The notes below the pieces were generated by a model, which saw only the letters and a list, made by a program, of their open reading frames with translations, had not been told where the DNA came from and did not search any database. 64,000 nt of DNA from Solibacillus sp. FSL H8-0523 (GTDB lineage Bacteria > Bacillota > Bacilli > Bacillales_A > Planococcaceae): contig NZ_CP150291.1 in NCBI RefSeq assembly GCF_038051985.1, positions 3,038,001 to 3,102,000 of the forward strand, given 5' to 3'. The translations under genes and the position numbers were made by a program. Numbering within the stretch: position 1 is the first letter of the stretch; each line of letters starts with the position of its first letter. Shown in pieces: positions 53,112 through 63,345 of this stretch.

Positions 53112-53160
53112 CAAAAAGAACGCAACTGAGCAAATTTGTTCAGCTTGCGTTCCTTTATCG
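53112..53160. terminator. Terminator after hflC
   Basis: GAACGCAA and TTGCGTTC with a nested CTGAGC..GTTCAG inner stem, T-rich on the minus strand. Confidence 0.8.
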
Positions 53161-53162
53161 TT

Positions 53163-54227
53163 TTATTGCCCTGACAGCAATCTTGCATACGGTGAATTTG
53201 CCGGAATAATAATGACCGTTTCATCACCAATCGTTTTCTTATACGATTCAAGCGTTCTAAATAAGCTGTAGAACTCTGGGTCTTTTGAATACGCATCATT
53301 ATAAATTTTAGCAGCCTGCGATTCCCCCTCCGAACGAATGACGGCTGCCTCTTTATTCGCTGTGGCTAAAATGACCTGTACTTCTTGGTCTGTTTGCGCC
53401 TCTTCCGTACGCTTTCGGGCATCCCCTTCAGACAGATACGTTTGCGCAATCGATTGACGCTCTGAAACCATACGTGTATAAACCGATTGTTCATTTTCTT
53501 GTGGTAAATCGGTACGACGAATACGTACATCGACCACTTCAATTCCTAATTTCGCTTCCGTAATCAGTTCGTTCACACGCTCCGTTACACGGTCATTAAT
53601 ATTCCCACGCGATGCGCTCTCTTCTTTAATAATATTGTCATAGTTTGTTTGGCCAAACTCTGCACGTAATGCCGAATAAATATACTCTTCCATCCGACTT
53701 TCCGCATTCAGTAATTGACCCGCATTCGAAATTAAGGCTTTCGGATCCGTAACACGCCATACCGTGTAATTATCAATAATGATACGCTTTTTATCGCCTG
53801 TGCTAATCTCTTCTTCCGTCATATCATGCGTCATTAAATTACGTGGTAATGTCGTAATACTTTGAATGAACGGAATTTTCATGTGCAGACCTGGCTTTGT
53901 TTCATATTTCACGACTTCACCAAATTGACGAACGACCTTGTATTCGTTTTCTTTTACCACATACAGATTCGCAAAAACTAGGATTAGGGCCGCAAAAACA
54001 ACTGTAATAATTGTTGCAGACGCCGCCCATTGTTTCAAGGTAACCGGTTTTCTATCTTTTTTAATTGGTTTTGGTTCCTTTTTTGTTTGCTCATCTGATG
54101 ATGGTTGTTCATCATTTGGCTCTGTTGGTGGCACTTTACTTGCCATCTTTTGCTCTTTTTTATTACCAAAAAGCTTTTTGACAAACTGTTCTAAATCACC
54201 ATCGAAATTATTTTTATTATTACTCAT
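53163..54227 (-). CDS. hflC: SPFH/PHB-domain protease modulator HflC
   Basis: The 354-residue protein has an unusually long charged cytoplasmic N-terminus (about 75 residues, rich in Lys, Glu and Pro), one membrane helix (about 76-97), and a band-7/SPFH domain with KPGLHMKIPFIQSI, then coiled regions with EAQTDQEVQVILATANKEA. HflKC surrounds FtsH in the membrane and tunes its proteolysis. The ATG overlaps the hflK stop (TAATG). The N-terminal extension is normally a feature of HflK, so the roles could be partly swapped. Confidence 0.85.
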   Translation of the reverse strand: MSNNKNNFDGDLEQFVKKLFGNKKEQKMASKVPPTEPNDEQPSSDEQTKKEPKPIKKDRKPVTLKQWAASATIITVVFAALILVFANLYVVKENEYKVVRQFGEVVKYETKPGLHMKIPFIQSITTLPRNLMTHDMTEEEISTGDKKRIIIDNYTVWRVTDPKALISNAGQLLNAESRMEEYIYSALRAEFGQTNYDNIIKEESASRGNINDRVTERVNELITEAKLGIEVVDVRIRRTDLPQENEQSVYTRMVSERQSIAQTYLSEGDARKRTEEAQTDQEVQVILATANKEAAVIRSEGESQAAKIYNDAYSKDPEFYSLFRTLESYKKTIGDETVIIIPANSPYARLLSGQ

Positions 54228-55192
54228 TAGTTCGAACCTCCTTCTTTTTTCGTTTCAGTAGAAGTATTCGCTTGTGTTGGTTGGAGCGGTAAATATTTTA
54301 ATGTACTACTGCCATCATCATTCATAATGTAAATTTGTGCATTCGGTAGCACAGCCTCTAATGTTTCGAGTACGAGACGCTCGCGTGTAATTTCTTTATT
54401 CAAGCGGTATTGTTCATACAGTTCATTAAATAGGGCAACTTCCCCTTTAGCCTGCTCGATACGGGATGTTTTTTCACCTTCTGCTTTTGATAAAACGGCA
54501 TTCTTTTCACCTTCCGCTTCATTTATGCGTTGGTTTTTATACTTTTGTGCTTCGTTAATTTTTGTCGCTTTCATTTCACGCGCATCGGTTACTGCTGTAA
54601 ACGCTGCACGTACCTCTTCATTCGGCACCTCTACATCTTGTAGTTTTACGCCGACGATACTTATCCCTATATCATATTTTTCAATAAGGGAAACTAACAA
54701 ATCACGTGTTTTTGCTTCAATTTCCACTTTACCATCCGTTAAGGCATCATCAATTTTTGAGCTACCGATAATTGAACGAATCGCGCTTGATGTGGCACTA
54801 TGTAAAATTGTACGCGGTTCAGAGGAATTAAATAAATATTTCTTCGGATCGACAATACGCCATTGGACAACAAGGTCTGTTAACACAATGTTTTCGTCAC
54901 CTGTAATCATTTTTGTTTCTTTATCAAATGTCTCTAATGTCCCGTCTGCGCTTTCTTTATAACCAAACTGTAAACTATACGTTTCTTTTGATAACAGTTC
55001 TACGGATTGAATTGGCCACGGCATTTTAAAATGTAAGCCTGAGTCTTGAATGGTTTCATCTGCTTGACCAAATGTGATGACAACGGCCTGCTCTGATTCA
55101 TCAACGGTATACCATGATGTTGTGACAGCAATCAGTGCAACAATTGCAATTAAAATGAGACCAATCCACATTAATGTTCGTTTTACACTCAC
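54227..55192 (-). CDS. hflK: SPFH/PHB-domain protease modulator HflK
   Basis: The 321-residue protein has one N-terminal helix (LMWIGLILIAIVALIAVTTSW), an SPFH domain (EQAVVITFGQADETIQDSGLHFKMPWPIQSVE) and a long coiled region (EAEGEKNAVLSKAEGEK). First gene of the pair, coupled to hflC. It forms with HflC a ring around FtsH. B. subtilis has no such pair between phoR and polA, so it is an insertion relative to that order. The AGGAGG site before the ATG is good. Confidence 0.88.
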   Translation of the reverse strand: MSVKRTLMWIGLILIAIVALIAVTTSWYTVDESEQAVVITFGQADETIQDSGLHFKMPWPIQSVELLSKETYSLQFGYKESADGTLETFDKETKMITGDENIVLTDLVVQWRIVDPKKYLFNSSEPRTILHSATSSAIRSIIGSSKIDDALTDGKVEIEAKTRDLLVSLIEKYDIGISIVGVKLQDVEVPNEEVRAAFTAVTDAREMKATKINEAQKYKNQRINEAEGEKNAVLSKAEGEKTSRIEQAKGEVALFNELYEQYRLNKEITRERLVLETLEAVLPNAQIYIMNDDGSSTLKYLPLQPTQANTSTETKKEGGSN

Positions 55193-55299
55193 ACGAAAAA
55201 CCTCCTAATATTTTTAACATTCTAATAATTTTACGGATGACAACGTAAAAAGTTTCAATTATTTCCACTAATATTATATTTCAGGAAAATAAGATGAGG

Positions 55300-55400
55300 C
55301 TGTGCGAAAAGTATTCACTTTTCGCGCAGTGCTTCGTTCATGTGTTAATTAACCGCTTTAGGGCGGTGCTTCTGCGGTGGTCAGAATAAATTCTCACCAT
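55300..55400. other. Hairpins between phoR and hflK
   Basis: CTGTGCGAAAAGT (55300-55312) pairs with ACTTTTCGCGCAG (about 55317-55329) around ATTC. Downstream, CCGCTTTAGGGCGG and a GGTG..CACC stem with AGAATAAATTCT follow. They resemble repeat-derived palindromes rather than genes. The hflK promoter should lie nearby, but I could not mark it. Confidence 0.45.
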
Positions 55401-55408
55401 CCTCGGCG

Positions 55409-55451
55409 CAAAAAGGGATTGTCCTGAATGCTCTGGACAATCCCTTTTTGC
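55409..55451 (-). terminator. Intrinsic terminator after phoR
   Basis: AAAAGGGATTGTCC (55411-55424) pairs perfectly with GGACAATCCCTTTT (55435-55448). Confidence 0.9.
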
Positions 55452-55561
55452 TAACGTATTCATTTCTTTCATGCATTACTTTTGAAACGGGGGTTTCTAT
55501 ATATAACAATAGCACCCCAATATAAAGAAAATATATCAGTATTGTAAAAGAATTGTTAAGC

Positions 55562-57100
55562 TCATTTTTTCAAAGGCAAGTATACTTTCATACTCGTACC
55601 TTCCCCTACTTCACTCGTTACTTGGATTTTTCCGTGATGCGCCTCTATTAAGTGCTTTGCAATAGAAAGCCCAAGTCCTGTACCTCCAGAATTTCGACTA
55701 CGCGCTCGGTCTACACGGTAGAAACGTTCAAATATGCGCGAGACTTCTGCCTTTTCAATACCGATACCTTCATCTTTGACTTCAAAGATCCCGTATTCAT
55801 CATTAGCACTAATACGCAACGTAACCGTCGTTTCCTCTTTAGAATAAGAAATCGCGTTGTTTACTAAATTCGTAAAAATTTGCATGAGGCGATTAACGTC
55901 TCCTAAAATGACTGCATCCTGCTCAATCTCCACTTCAAACTGCATGTGCTTACTTTCTAGCTGCGCACTCGTTAAATCGACTATCCGCACTAAAATATCC
56001 TGCAGTTTTGTCGGTATAATATCTAACGTAAATCCGTGGCGTTCAATTTTAGAAAGCTCCAGTAAATCATTTACCAACACTTCAATACGATTACTTTCAT
56101 CATGGATAATCGTTAAAAATGACAACAACATTTGCTCGTCTTTAAATGCCCCGTCCAGTAACGTTTCCGAAAAGCCTTTAATTGACGTAATCGGCGTGCG
56201 TAATTCATGCGAAACATTGGCCACAAAGTCTTTACGAATTTGCTCAAGTCGTACGAGCTCTGAAATATCATGCATGACAATAACAACACCTAGCCATCGC
56301 CCGTGTTCTCCGACAACCGGTGCCCCGTACACTTGCTCATTGTACTCCTCATCACCAATTTCCATCACAAGCTGCTGACGATACGGCATTTCCGTTAAGA
56401 AAACATGATCGATAAACTTCTCTAGCTGCTTTGGTAACCCTAAGGCCATAAAGCTTTTCCCGATTAACTGTTCAGTTGGGAGTTCAAATAGCTTTTGAAA
56501 CTTTCGATTCACAATGGAAATATTCCCCTCCCGGTCAATCATCATGAGCGCACTCCCCATATTTTCAATGAGTGTTTTTAAGCGCTCTTCTTCAATCATC
56601 CGTGTTTTTGTAATATCTTGAAGATTACGGGCTAGAATATTGATAGAGTTCCGGAGCTCTACGACAATTCGAGGCCCATTTGCAAAGGCACGCGCGCGGT
56701 AATTGCCCCTAGCTAGCTCAAATGCGGTTTTTGTAATATTAACAATCGGCGTCACAAAGTTTGATGCCACTTTGTGCGCCATAAACGCCATGATGATTAG
56801 TCCGACGATCAGTAACGTAGTAACAATTACATAAAGCTTCATTTTCAATTGCATATAATCATCGGATTCAATATCAACCGTATACGTTTCCGTTAATGCC
56901 TTTTTTTGCGTTTCTGTTAATTCAATTTGTTCATCTGCTAATACTTGCTCCATTTGGACAATATTTTTTTCTTTTGCAATCGTATAATATTCATCTGCAT
57001 AAAAAGGAAAAAGCTGTCCTATGAATAACCCTAGAACAGCTAAACCTGACCCAATAACAAAAATGAACGAATAAAATAAACGATTTTTCATCATATTCAT
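55562..57100 (-). CDS. phoR: Phosphate-regulon sensor kinase PhoR
   Basis: The 512-residue kinase has two membrane helices (residues 9-30 and about 87-108) around a short extracellular part, then HAMP (ANGPR region), a PAS domain (TLIENMGSALMMIDREG), the phosphorylated histidine in NVSHELRTPITSIKG, and an ATPase domain (NNAISYSKE, DEGIGIE, GTGLGLSIAK). It senses phosphate limitation and phosphorylates PhoP. Start overlaps the phoP stop. AGGAG lies eleven bases before the ATG. Confidence 0.93.
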   Translation of the reverse strand: MNMMKNRLFYSFIFVIGSGLAVLGLFIGQLFPFYADEYYTIAKEKNIVQMEQVLADEQIELTETQKKALTETYTVDIESDDYMQLKMKLYVIVTTLLIVGLIIMAFMAHKVASNFVTPIVNITKTAFELARGNYRARAFANGPRIVVELRNSINILARNLQDITKTRMIEEERLKTLIENMGSALMMIDREGNISIVNRKFQKLFELPTEQLIGKSFMALGLPKQLEKFIDHVFLTEMPYRQQLVMEIGDEEYNEQVYGAPVVGEHGRWLGVVIVMHDISELVRLEQIRKDFVANVSHELRTPITSIKGFSETLLDGAFKDEQMLLSFLTIIHDESNRIEVLVNDLLELSKIERHGFTLDIIPTKLQDILVRIVDLTSAQLESKHMQFEVEIEQDAVILGDVNRLMQIFTNLVNNAISYSKEETTVTLRISANDEYGIFEVKDEGIGIEKAEVSRIFERFYRVDRARSRNSGGTGLGLSIAKHLIEAHHGKIQVTSEVGEGTSMKVYLPLKK

Positions 57101-57810
57101 TATTTCTTTGGCTCCTCAAATTTATAGCCTAATCCCCGTATCGTTTTAATGTAGATCGGTTTACGGCTATTTTCTTCAATTTTATCGCGTAAATGACTAA
57201 TATGCACATCGACAATACGCGTATCTCCAGCGAAATCATAATTCCATACTGCGCTTAGTAGTTGATCACGCGTTAAGACACGATTTTTATTTTCTAATAA
57301 ATACACTAAAAGCTCGAATTCCTTCGGTGTAAATTCTAAAGCCTCTTCATTTATAAATGCTTCAAAGCGTTCTGGATATACTTTTAATTCGCCAAAAGCA
57401 TGCACGACTTCACTCGACTCCGTAACTTCCTCAACAATCGGACCAGAAAAACGACGTAATACGGCCTTCACGCGAGCAATTACCTCACGCGGACTAAACG
57501 GCTTTGTCATATAATCATCTGCACCCAGCTCTAAGCCTAATACTTTATCAAACTCGTCATCACGCGCTGTTAACATAATAATTGGGACATTAATACGTAA
57601 ACGACGAAGTTCTTTACACACTTCTACCCCGTCTAGCTTCGGTAGCATTAAATCTAAAAGCATTAAATCTGGCGTGCGTTCAACTGCTGTATCAAGTCCC
57701 GATTGACCATCATGTGCCAGTAAAACATCAAAGCCAGCTTGCTCTAAATTATATTTTAATAATGTAGCAATCGGTAATTCATCTTCTACTACTAAAACCG
57801 TTTTCGTCAT
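57100..57810 (-). CDS. phoP: Phosphate-regulon response regulator PhoP
   Basis: The 236-residue OmpR-type regulator has a receiver domain with the phosphoacceptor in MLLDLMLPKLDG, the lysine in DYMTKPFSPRE, and a winged-helix DNA-binding domain (LEFTPKEFELLVYLLENKNRVLTRDQLL, VDVHISHLRDKIE). ATG 57810 (MTKTV) follows GGAGG by eight bases. With PhoR it controls phosphate scavenging and wall teichoic acid changes. Confidence 0.95.
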   Translation of the reverse strand: MTKTVLVVEDELPIATLLKYNLEQAGFDVLLAHDGQSGLDTAVERTPDLMLLDLMLPKLDGVEVCKELRRLRINVPIIMLTARDDEFDKVLGLELGADDYMTKPFSPREVIARVKAVLRRFSGPIVEEVTESSEVVHAFGELKVYPERFEAFINEEALEFTPKEFELLVYLLENKNRVLTRDQLLSAVWNYDFAGDTRIVDVHISHLRDKIEENSRKPIYIKTIRGLGYKFEEPKK

Positions 57811-57965
57811 GTCTATATCCTCCAAAATTGATTTGAAACCCCCATCTCAAATCAACGACTTCATTTGTCTGGTAGTGAAACGATTCTTTGAAATACGGTA
57901 ACTCAAAGCGTTACTCTCATAGTAACAACTTTTTTCAAAAAGTACAATTATTGAAAAGCTCATAA

Positions 57966-58002
57966 AGAAAAGCTTAAGCACATGGATATGCTCAAGCTTT
58001 GA
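57966..58002 (-). terminator. Intrinsic terminator after mdh
   Basis: AAAGCTTGAGCA pairs with TGCTTAAGCTTT, followed by TCTTT on the minus strand. Confidence 0.8.
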
Positions 58003-58008
58003 TTATTA

Positions 58009-58947
58009 TTACACTAATGCCTTCATGACATCTCGAACTGCGTCTGCCGAATGATCTAATGCTTGTTTTTCGTCAGCCGTTAATTCGATTTCAAATACTT
58101 TTTCGATTCCCTCAGCGCCAAGTAAAGCCGGTACACCTAAATAAATACCCTCGTAGCCATACTCGCCTTCTAAGTAAGCAATCGATGGTAAAATACGTTT
58201 TTGATCTTTTAAAATAGCTTCGGCCATTTCAACCATTGCTGCAGCTGGTGCGTAATATGCAGAACCATTTCCTAGTAAGTTAACGATTTCACCACCGCCA
58301 CCGCGTGTACGTTGCACGATTTCTGCTAAGCGTTCTGCTGAAATTAAGCTTTCAAGTGGCACACCGCCGATTGTTGCAAGACGCGTCAGTGGTACCATAG
58401 TGTCACCGTGACCACCTAGTACTAATGCCGTAATATCTTTAACGGATACATTTAACTCCTCTGCTACAAATGCACGGAAGCGCGCTGTATCCAAAACACC
58501 CGATTGCCCAATAACACGGTTTTTCGGGAAGCCCGATTCTTTGAATACCGTATACGTCATGGCATCTACTGGATTTGTTAACACAATAATAATCGCATTC
58601 GGTGATGTGCGTGCCACTTCTTGCGCAACTGTTTTCATAACACTTTGATTGATTTGCACTAAATCATCACGGCTCATGCCTGGTTTACGTGCTACACCCG
58701 CTGTAACTAACACAATATCCGAGTCTGCAATATCATCATAATTTGATGTACCATGCACATAAGAATCAAAGCCTTGAACCGGTGCCGTTTCCCACATATC
58801 TAACGCTTTCCCTTTTGTCGGGTTTTCTGATGCGGGTAAATCTAAAATCACAACATCACCTAACTCTTTTTGTGCTGCGATAAATGCTGCTGTTGCTCCT
58901 GTATAGCCACTACCAATAACTGCGATCTTTTTACGTTTTGTACTCAT
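58009..58947 (-). CDS. mdh: Malate dehydrogenase
   Basis: The 312-residue enzyme has the lactate-dehydrogenase-like fold of Bacillus Mdh: [10 protein letters not shown] (NAD), [16 protein letters not shown] (substrate arginines), NPVDAMTY and the catalytic histidine in GGHGDTMVP. It oxidises malate to oxaloacetate in the TCA cycle. It is third in citZ-icd-mdh, but terminators lie between the genes, so each may also be expressed separately. Confidence 0.96.
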   Translation of the reverse strand: MSTKRKKIAVIGSGYTGATAAFIAAQKELGDVVILDLPASENPTKGKALDMWETAPVQGFDSYVHGTSNYDDIADSDIVLVTAGVARKPGMSRDDLVQINQSVMKTVAQEVARTSPNAIIIVLTNPVDAMTYTVFKESGFPKNRVIGQSGVLDTARFRAFVAEELNVSVKDITALVLGGHGDTMVPLTRLATIGGVPLESLISAERLAEIVQRTRGGGGEIVNLLGNGSAYYAPAAAMVEMAEAILKDQKRILPSIAYLEGEYGYEGIYLGVPALLGAEGIEKVFEIELTADEKQALDHSADAVRDVMKALV

Positions 58948-58995
58948 TGTATTCGCTCCCTTTTAATAGCTAGTGTAATATCTCTATTTTTCTAT

Positions 58996-59036
58996 ACAAA
59001 AAAGGGAGAAAACATAAAGTCTCTCCCTTTTGTTGT
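58996..59036 (-). terminator. Intrinsic terminator between icd and mdh
   Basis: AAAAGGGAGA pairs with TCTCCCTTTT, followed by TTTTTG on the minus strand. Confidence 0.85.
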
Positions 59037-59170
59037 TACTATTTATTTTGAAACGGATAATTAGTAAAGTCAATCGTTGCCAAGTAAATGATTTATTATG
59101 TTCACAATACTATTCAAAATTGAATAATTTGTTAATAATTTCACATAAAAAGGCAAAAATTAAGCGCTAA

Positions 59171-60433
59171 TTAGAAGTTTTCGATTAATTTAGTAGCGAA
59201 TTCAGAACATTTAACTTCTGTAGCGCCATCCATTAAACGTGCGAAGTCATAAGTTACATATTTAGAAGAGATTGTTTTCTCTACTGAGTTTGTAATCATG
59301 TCCGCAGCTTCTTGCCATCCTAAGTGCTCAAGCATTAATACGCCTGATAATAATACTGAAGATGGGTTTACTTTATCTTGACCAGCATATTTCGGAGCAG
59401 TACCGTGAGTAGCTTCGAAGATCGCGTGACCAGTTACGTAGTTGATGTTAGCTCCTGGAGCGATACCGATACCACCAACTTGTGCAGCTAATGCGTCAGA
59501 GATATAGTCACCATTTAAGTTCATTGTAGCTACTACGTCGAACTCATTTGGACGAGTTAAGATTTGTTGTAAGAAGATATCAGCGATAGAATCTTTAATT
59601 AAGATTTTACCAGCAGCTAAAGCAGCGTCTTGTGCAGCGTTTGCAGCAGCTTCGCCTTGCTCAGCTTTGATAGCGTCATATTGGTTCCAAGTGAAAGTTT
59701 GATCAGCAAATTCAGTTTCTGCTAATTCATAACCCCATTTTTTGAATCCACCCTCAGTGTACTTCATGATGTTACCTTTGTGCACTAAAGTTACAGATGG
59801 TTCGTTATGCTTGATAGCATACTCGATTGCAGAACGTACTAAACGGTGAGTACCTTCTTGAGATACTGGTTTAACACCGATACCTGAAGTTTCTGGGAAA
59901 CGGATATTTTTTGTACCGAATTCTGTTTGTAAGAAGTCGATGATTTTTTTAGCTTGTTCAGAACCAGCTTCGAATTCGATACCAGCATAGATATCTTCAG
60001 TGTTTTCACGGAAGATTACCATTTTCACGTCTTCTGGACGTTTAACTGGAGAAGGTACACCTTCGAAGTGACGTACTGGACGTAAGCATACATATAAGTC
60101 AAGTTGTTGACGTAATGCTACGTTAAGTGAACGGATACCGCCACCGATTGGAGTTGTTAAAGGACCTTTGATTGCGATTAAATATTCGTTGATTTTATCT
60201 AAAGTGTCTTGTGGTAACCATTCACCAGTTTGGTTGAATGCTTTTTCACCAGCTAAAACTTCTAACCACTCGATTTTCTTTTCGCCATTGTAAGCTTTTG
60301 CTACTGCTGCGTCGATAACGCGAGAAGCTGCTGCCCAGATATCTGGACCGATACCGTCACCCTCGATGAATGGGATTACTGGTGTGTTTGGAACGATTAA
60401 TTTACCGTTTTCTACTACGATTTTGTTAGTCAT
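59171..60433 (-). CDS. icd: Isocitrate dehydrogenase (NADP-dependent)
   Basis: The 420-residue enzyme has the isocitrate-binding region [45 protein letters not shown] and [16 protein letters not shown], all typical of bacterial NADP isocitrate dehydrogenase. It makes 2-oxoglutarate. AGGAGG lies eight bases before the ATG. It follows citZ; a strong hairpin lies between them. Confidence 0.97.
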   Translation of the reverse strand: MTNKIVVENGKLIVPNTPVIPFIEGDGIGPDIWAAASRVIDAAVAKAYNGEKKIEWLEVLAGEKAFNQTGEWLPQDTLDKINEYLIAIKGPLTTPIGGGIRSLNVALRQQLDLYVCLRPVRHFEGVPSPVKRPEDVKMVIFRENTEDIYAGIEFEAGSEQAKKIIDFLQTEFGTKNIRFPETSGIGVKPVSQEGTHRLVRSAIEYAIKHNEPSVTLVHKGNIMKYTEGGFKKWGYELAETEFADQTFTWNQYDAIKAEQGEAAANAAQDAALAAGKILIKDSIADIFLQQILTRPNEFDVVATMNLNGDYISDALAAQVGGIGIAPGANINYVTGHAIFEATHGTAPKYAGQDKVNPSSVLLSGVLMLEHLGWQEAADMITNSVEKTISSKYVTYDFARLMDGATEVKCSEFATKLIENF

Positions 60434-60459
60434 TGGAAATTTGCCTCCTAATAATCATA

Positions 60460-60494
60460 AATCTAGGACTGTGACAATTCACAGTCCTAGATAT
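60460..60494 (-). terminator. Hairpin between citZ and icd
   Basis: CTAGGACTGTGAATTGTCACAGTCCTAG forms an 11-bp stem with a short loop; on the minus strand ATTTAT follows, so read-through is likely. Confidence 0.7.
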
Positions 60495-60512
60495 TTTAAC
60501 ATACTTTTTTGA

Positions 60513-61628
60513 TTAGCGCTCGTTAATTGGAACGTATTTTTGCATATCTGGACCAACATATTCCGCACGTGGACGGATTAAGCGGTTGTTTGCATACTGT
60601 TCTAAGATGTGCGCTACCCAACCTGAAGTACGAGATACTGCAAAGATTGGTGTGAATAAGTCATGCTCGATACCTAAAGAATCATATACTGATGCTGAGA
60701 AGAAGTCTACGTTTGCAGGTAATTTCTTTTGCTCAACGATCATATCGTGGATTTTCACTGACATATCGTATAATTCTGGTTTACCAGTTAACTTAGTTAA
60801 CTTTTCAGACATTACGCGTAAGTGAGGTGCACGTGGGTCTCCACCACGGTAAACGCGGTGACCGAAGCCCATGATTTTTTCTTTGTTATCTAATTTGTTT
60901 TGTACCCAAGATTCAACGTTCTCTAAAGAACCAATCTCAGTTAACATTTTCATAACTTGCTCGTTTGCACCACCGTGTAATGGGCCTTTTAAAGCGCCGA
61001 TAGCTGAAGTTACACCAGAATATACATCTGATAACGTAGCTACACATACACGTGCTGTGAATGTTGAAGCGTTTAATTCGTGGTCAGCGTGTAATACTAA
61101 CGCTTTGTCGAATGCTTCGATTTCGATAGGTGCTGGCTCTTCGCCTTTTAGCATATATAAGAAGTTCGCTGCATAACCTAATTCAGGTTTTGGAGCTACT
61201 GGTTCTTTACCTTGACGTACACGTGCGAAAGTAGTTACTACTGTACCAATTTTCGCTTGTAAGCGGATTGCTTTACGGTAGTTTGCTTCAGCTTCCATAA
61301 CGTCTGCTTCTTCGTCAAATGCACCTAACATAGATACAGCTGTACGTAATGCAGCCATTGGGTGAACTGTGTTTAATGGCATAGATTTAAATAAATCTGT
61401 GATTGCCGCTGGAATTTCCATGTTTTTAGCTAATTCTGCTTTTAAGTTAGCTAGCTCTTCAGCGTTTGGTAAACGAGTATTCCATAATAAGAATACTACT
61501 TCTTCAAAAGTTGCGTTGTTCGTTAGGTCGTCGATGCCATACCCTACATATGTAAGTGTATCATCGATAATTGAAGAAATTTTCGATTCTGCTGCTACGA
61601 TACCTTCTAAACCTTTAGTTGCTGACAT
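60513..61628 (-). CDS. citZ: Citrate synthase
   Basis: The 371-residue enzyme condenses oxaloacetate and acetyl-CoA. Catalytic histidines and neighbours appear in LHADHELNASTF and GFGHRVYRGGDPRAP, with the aspartate in FFSASVYDSLG and the arginine in SRTSGWVAH. ATG 61628 (MSATK) follows AAGGAG by nine bases; the longer start is not supported. It is the first gene of the TCA block. Confidence 0.96.
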   Translation of the reverse strand: MSATKGLEGIVAAESKISSIIDDTLTYVGYGIDDLTNNATFEEVVFLLWNTRLPNAEELANLKAELAKNMEIPAAITDLFKSMPLNTVHPMAALRTAVSMLGAFDEEADVMEAEANYRKAIRLQAKIGTVVTTFARVRQGKEPVAPKPELGYAANFLYMLKGEEPAPIEIEAFDKALVLHADHELNASTFTARVCVATLSDVYSGVTSAIGALKGPLHGGANEQVMKMLTEIGSLENVESWVQNKLDNKEKIMGFGHRVYRGGDPRAPHLRVMSEKLTKLTGKPELYDMSVKIHDMIVEQKKLPANVDFFSASVYDSLGIEHDLFTPIFAVSRTSGWVAHILEQYANNRLIRPRAEYVGPDMQKYVPINER

Positions 61629-61889
61629 AAAAAATCGCTCCTTCACTTTATAAATTAGTTTTGTAAGTGCTTTCTTTTTATTACATTAAAAAGAACTACA
61701 CTCATACTGTTCTGCTCAATGAACCTATAAGTAAATCGCTTACATCATTCATTATAATCAATTTTGACGGCTTTGTGAATGAAATAGTTCGATTTTAAGA
61801 AAAAAATGTATATCTGATAGATTATGTGCACGAAAGAGAGTATCTCGTTAATAACGAGATATATATGGCATATTTTAGGAGTGATTTGA

Positions 61890-62858
61890 ATCGAAGTAAA
61901 AAAAAACACCACAACCTGGCTATTAAAAATTAGGAATATAGGCGTTTTCTTATTGTATATGATGCTCTTCTATTTTATACCACCTATCATATTTGGCCTA
62001 TTTTTTGCTTACTTAGTGTTTCCGATTTTTAATTACTTTGGACGCCTTTTCCGAATCCCCTTTTTTCTTGTAGTTGCTGTATTCTCCACTTTCTTATTTG
62101 CTGTCATTGGCGCGATACTGTTTTTAATCTTACATAGCTTAGTCATACTACTTCCCACGCTGCAATCTACTATTCATCTATTAGAAACAAATTACGATAG
62201 CCATCCATTGTTTCCGTTTATACTCGATAAATTCTCAAGTGTACTCAATGAGTTCATGCTGTATCTAGTTGATTTTATCAAAAATAGTTTACATTCTGTT
62301 TTTGAATTGCTTATTTTTATTGTGACGTTTTATTTTGCACTATTTGAAAGCAAACGAAATCGGATGTGGTTCTTTGCTTATATCCCTCGCATGTACCGGG
62401 AAACTTGGTCTCGCTACTTTCAAAAAGCGATGCAGCTCATTAGCTATTTCTTGCTCGTTGAAATGCAGCTGTTTACCTTAACGTTTTTACTACTGAGCCT
62501 CGGGTTTTATTTATTGCAGTTCGAAGCCTTTTTCATGAAAGCCTTTTTAATCGCTTTTGCAGACTCCTTACCGTTTTTAGGCATCGGTATTTTTTTAATT
62601 CCACTAGCCATTTATTTTTTTATAGTAGGACAGCCTGTTGTTGGCACACTCATAATTGCACTCTATATTTTTGTCCAAATAATAAGACAGCTAACTGAAT
62701 CGATGCTGTGGAGTCATACGTTTCATTTACGTATGATCCACACCTTTATCATCAGCGCTGCCTCGGTTTTATTATTTGGTTTATACGGAATTATTTTAAG
62801 TCCCATCTTACTAATGCTTGCCATAAAAGCAAAGCAACATCCTATCTTTGCACGATAA
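61890..62858 (+). CDS. ytvI: AI-2E-family (YtvI-like) membrane transporter
   Basis: The family is the AI-2 exporter/permease family, with seven or eight helices (IPPIIFGLFFAYLVFPIFNYF, FLIAFADSLPFLGIGIFLIPLAIYFF, ILSPILLMLAIKAK). The coding pattern extends upstream of the TTG at 61953: EVKKNTTTWLLKIRNIGVFLLY reads well back to ATC at 61890, eight bases after AGGAG and directly after an in-frame TGA. Alternatively a TTG at 61886 starts MNRSKK in the other frame, and one fewer A in the nine-A run at 61898-61906 would join it. The true start is thus ATC, a slip or sequence error in the A-run, or TTG 61953. It is opposite in strand to its neighbours and its end overlaps fxsA by 17 bases. Confidence 0.78.
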   Translation: MEVKKNTTTWLLKIRNIGVFLLYMMLFYFIPPIIFGLFFAYLVFPIFNYFGRLFRIPFFLVVAVFSTFLFAVIGAILFLILHSLVILLPTLQSTIHLLETNYDSHPLFPFILDKFSSVLNEFMLYLVDFIKNSLHSVFELLIFIVTFYFALFESKRNRMWFFAYIPRMYRETWSRYFQKAMQLISYFLLVEMQLFTLTFLLLSLGFYLLQFEAFFMKAFLIAFADSLPFLGIGIFLIPLAIYFFIVGQPVVGTLIIALYIFVQIIRQLTESMLWSHTFHLRMIHTFIISAASVLLFGLYGIILSPILLMLAIKAKQHPIFAR

Positions 62859-63231
62859 TAACATTGCCGCTTTTCATTTTTTTACGTAAGAAATAAAAAA
62901 TCATTGGTTTAAATACATTACGCGTAACGCCTAGGACGAACAATAAACCAATCACGTCTGTAATAAAGCCAGGCGCCACCATCATGACACCACCGACAAA
63001 AATCATAAATGTTTCAATCATCGCAACACCGGGTGGCTGCCCTTGCTGGATACTTTTTTGAATATCTTGATACGATTTCATACCACGTTTTTTAGCAATC
63101 ATAACACCTATGACTGATGTTAAAACGATTAATAATAATGTATAGAAAACGCCGATAGCTTTACCAATCAGTATGAACACGGCAATTTCTGCAAATACAA
63201 GCGCTAAAAAGCCCCATAATAACTTTTTCAT
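62842..63231 (-). CDS. fxsA: FxsA-family membrane protein
   Basis: The 129-residue protein has three or four membrane helices. FxsA features: LLIVLTSVIGVMIAKKRGM, then QQGQPPGVAMIETFMIFVGGVMMVAPGFITDVIGLLFVLG. FxsA was first noted for relief of phage T7 exclusion in E. coli; its normal role is unknown. GAGGAGG precedes the ATG. The B. subtilis homologue (YtwI) is next to ytvI near pyk, as here. Confidence 0.88.
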   Translation of the reverse strand: MKKLLWGFLALVFAEIAVFILIGKAIGVFYTLLLIVLTSVIGVMIAKKRGMKSYQDIQKSIQQGQPPGVAMIETFMIFVGGVMMVAPGFITDVIGLLFVLGVTRNVFKPMIFYFLRKKMKSGNVIIVQR

Positions 63232-63345
63232 ATAAACTGCCTCCTCTTTACTAATGTATACGAATTATAGTAAAAAAAGTTTCAAAATTGCTCATAAACC
63301 TAACATTTGATTGATTTTTCTAATAGAATTTCACTTGATTTATTT

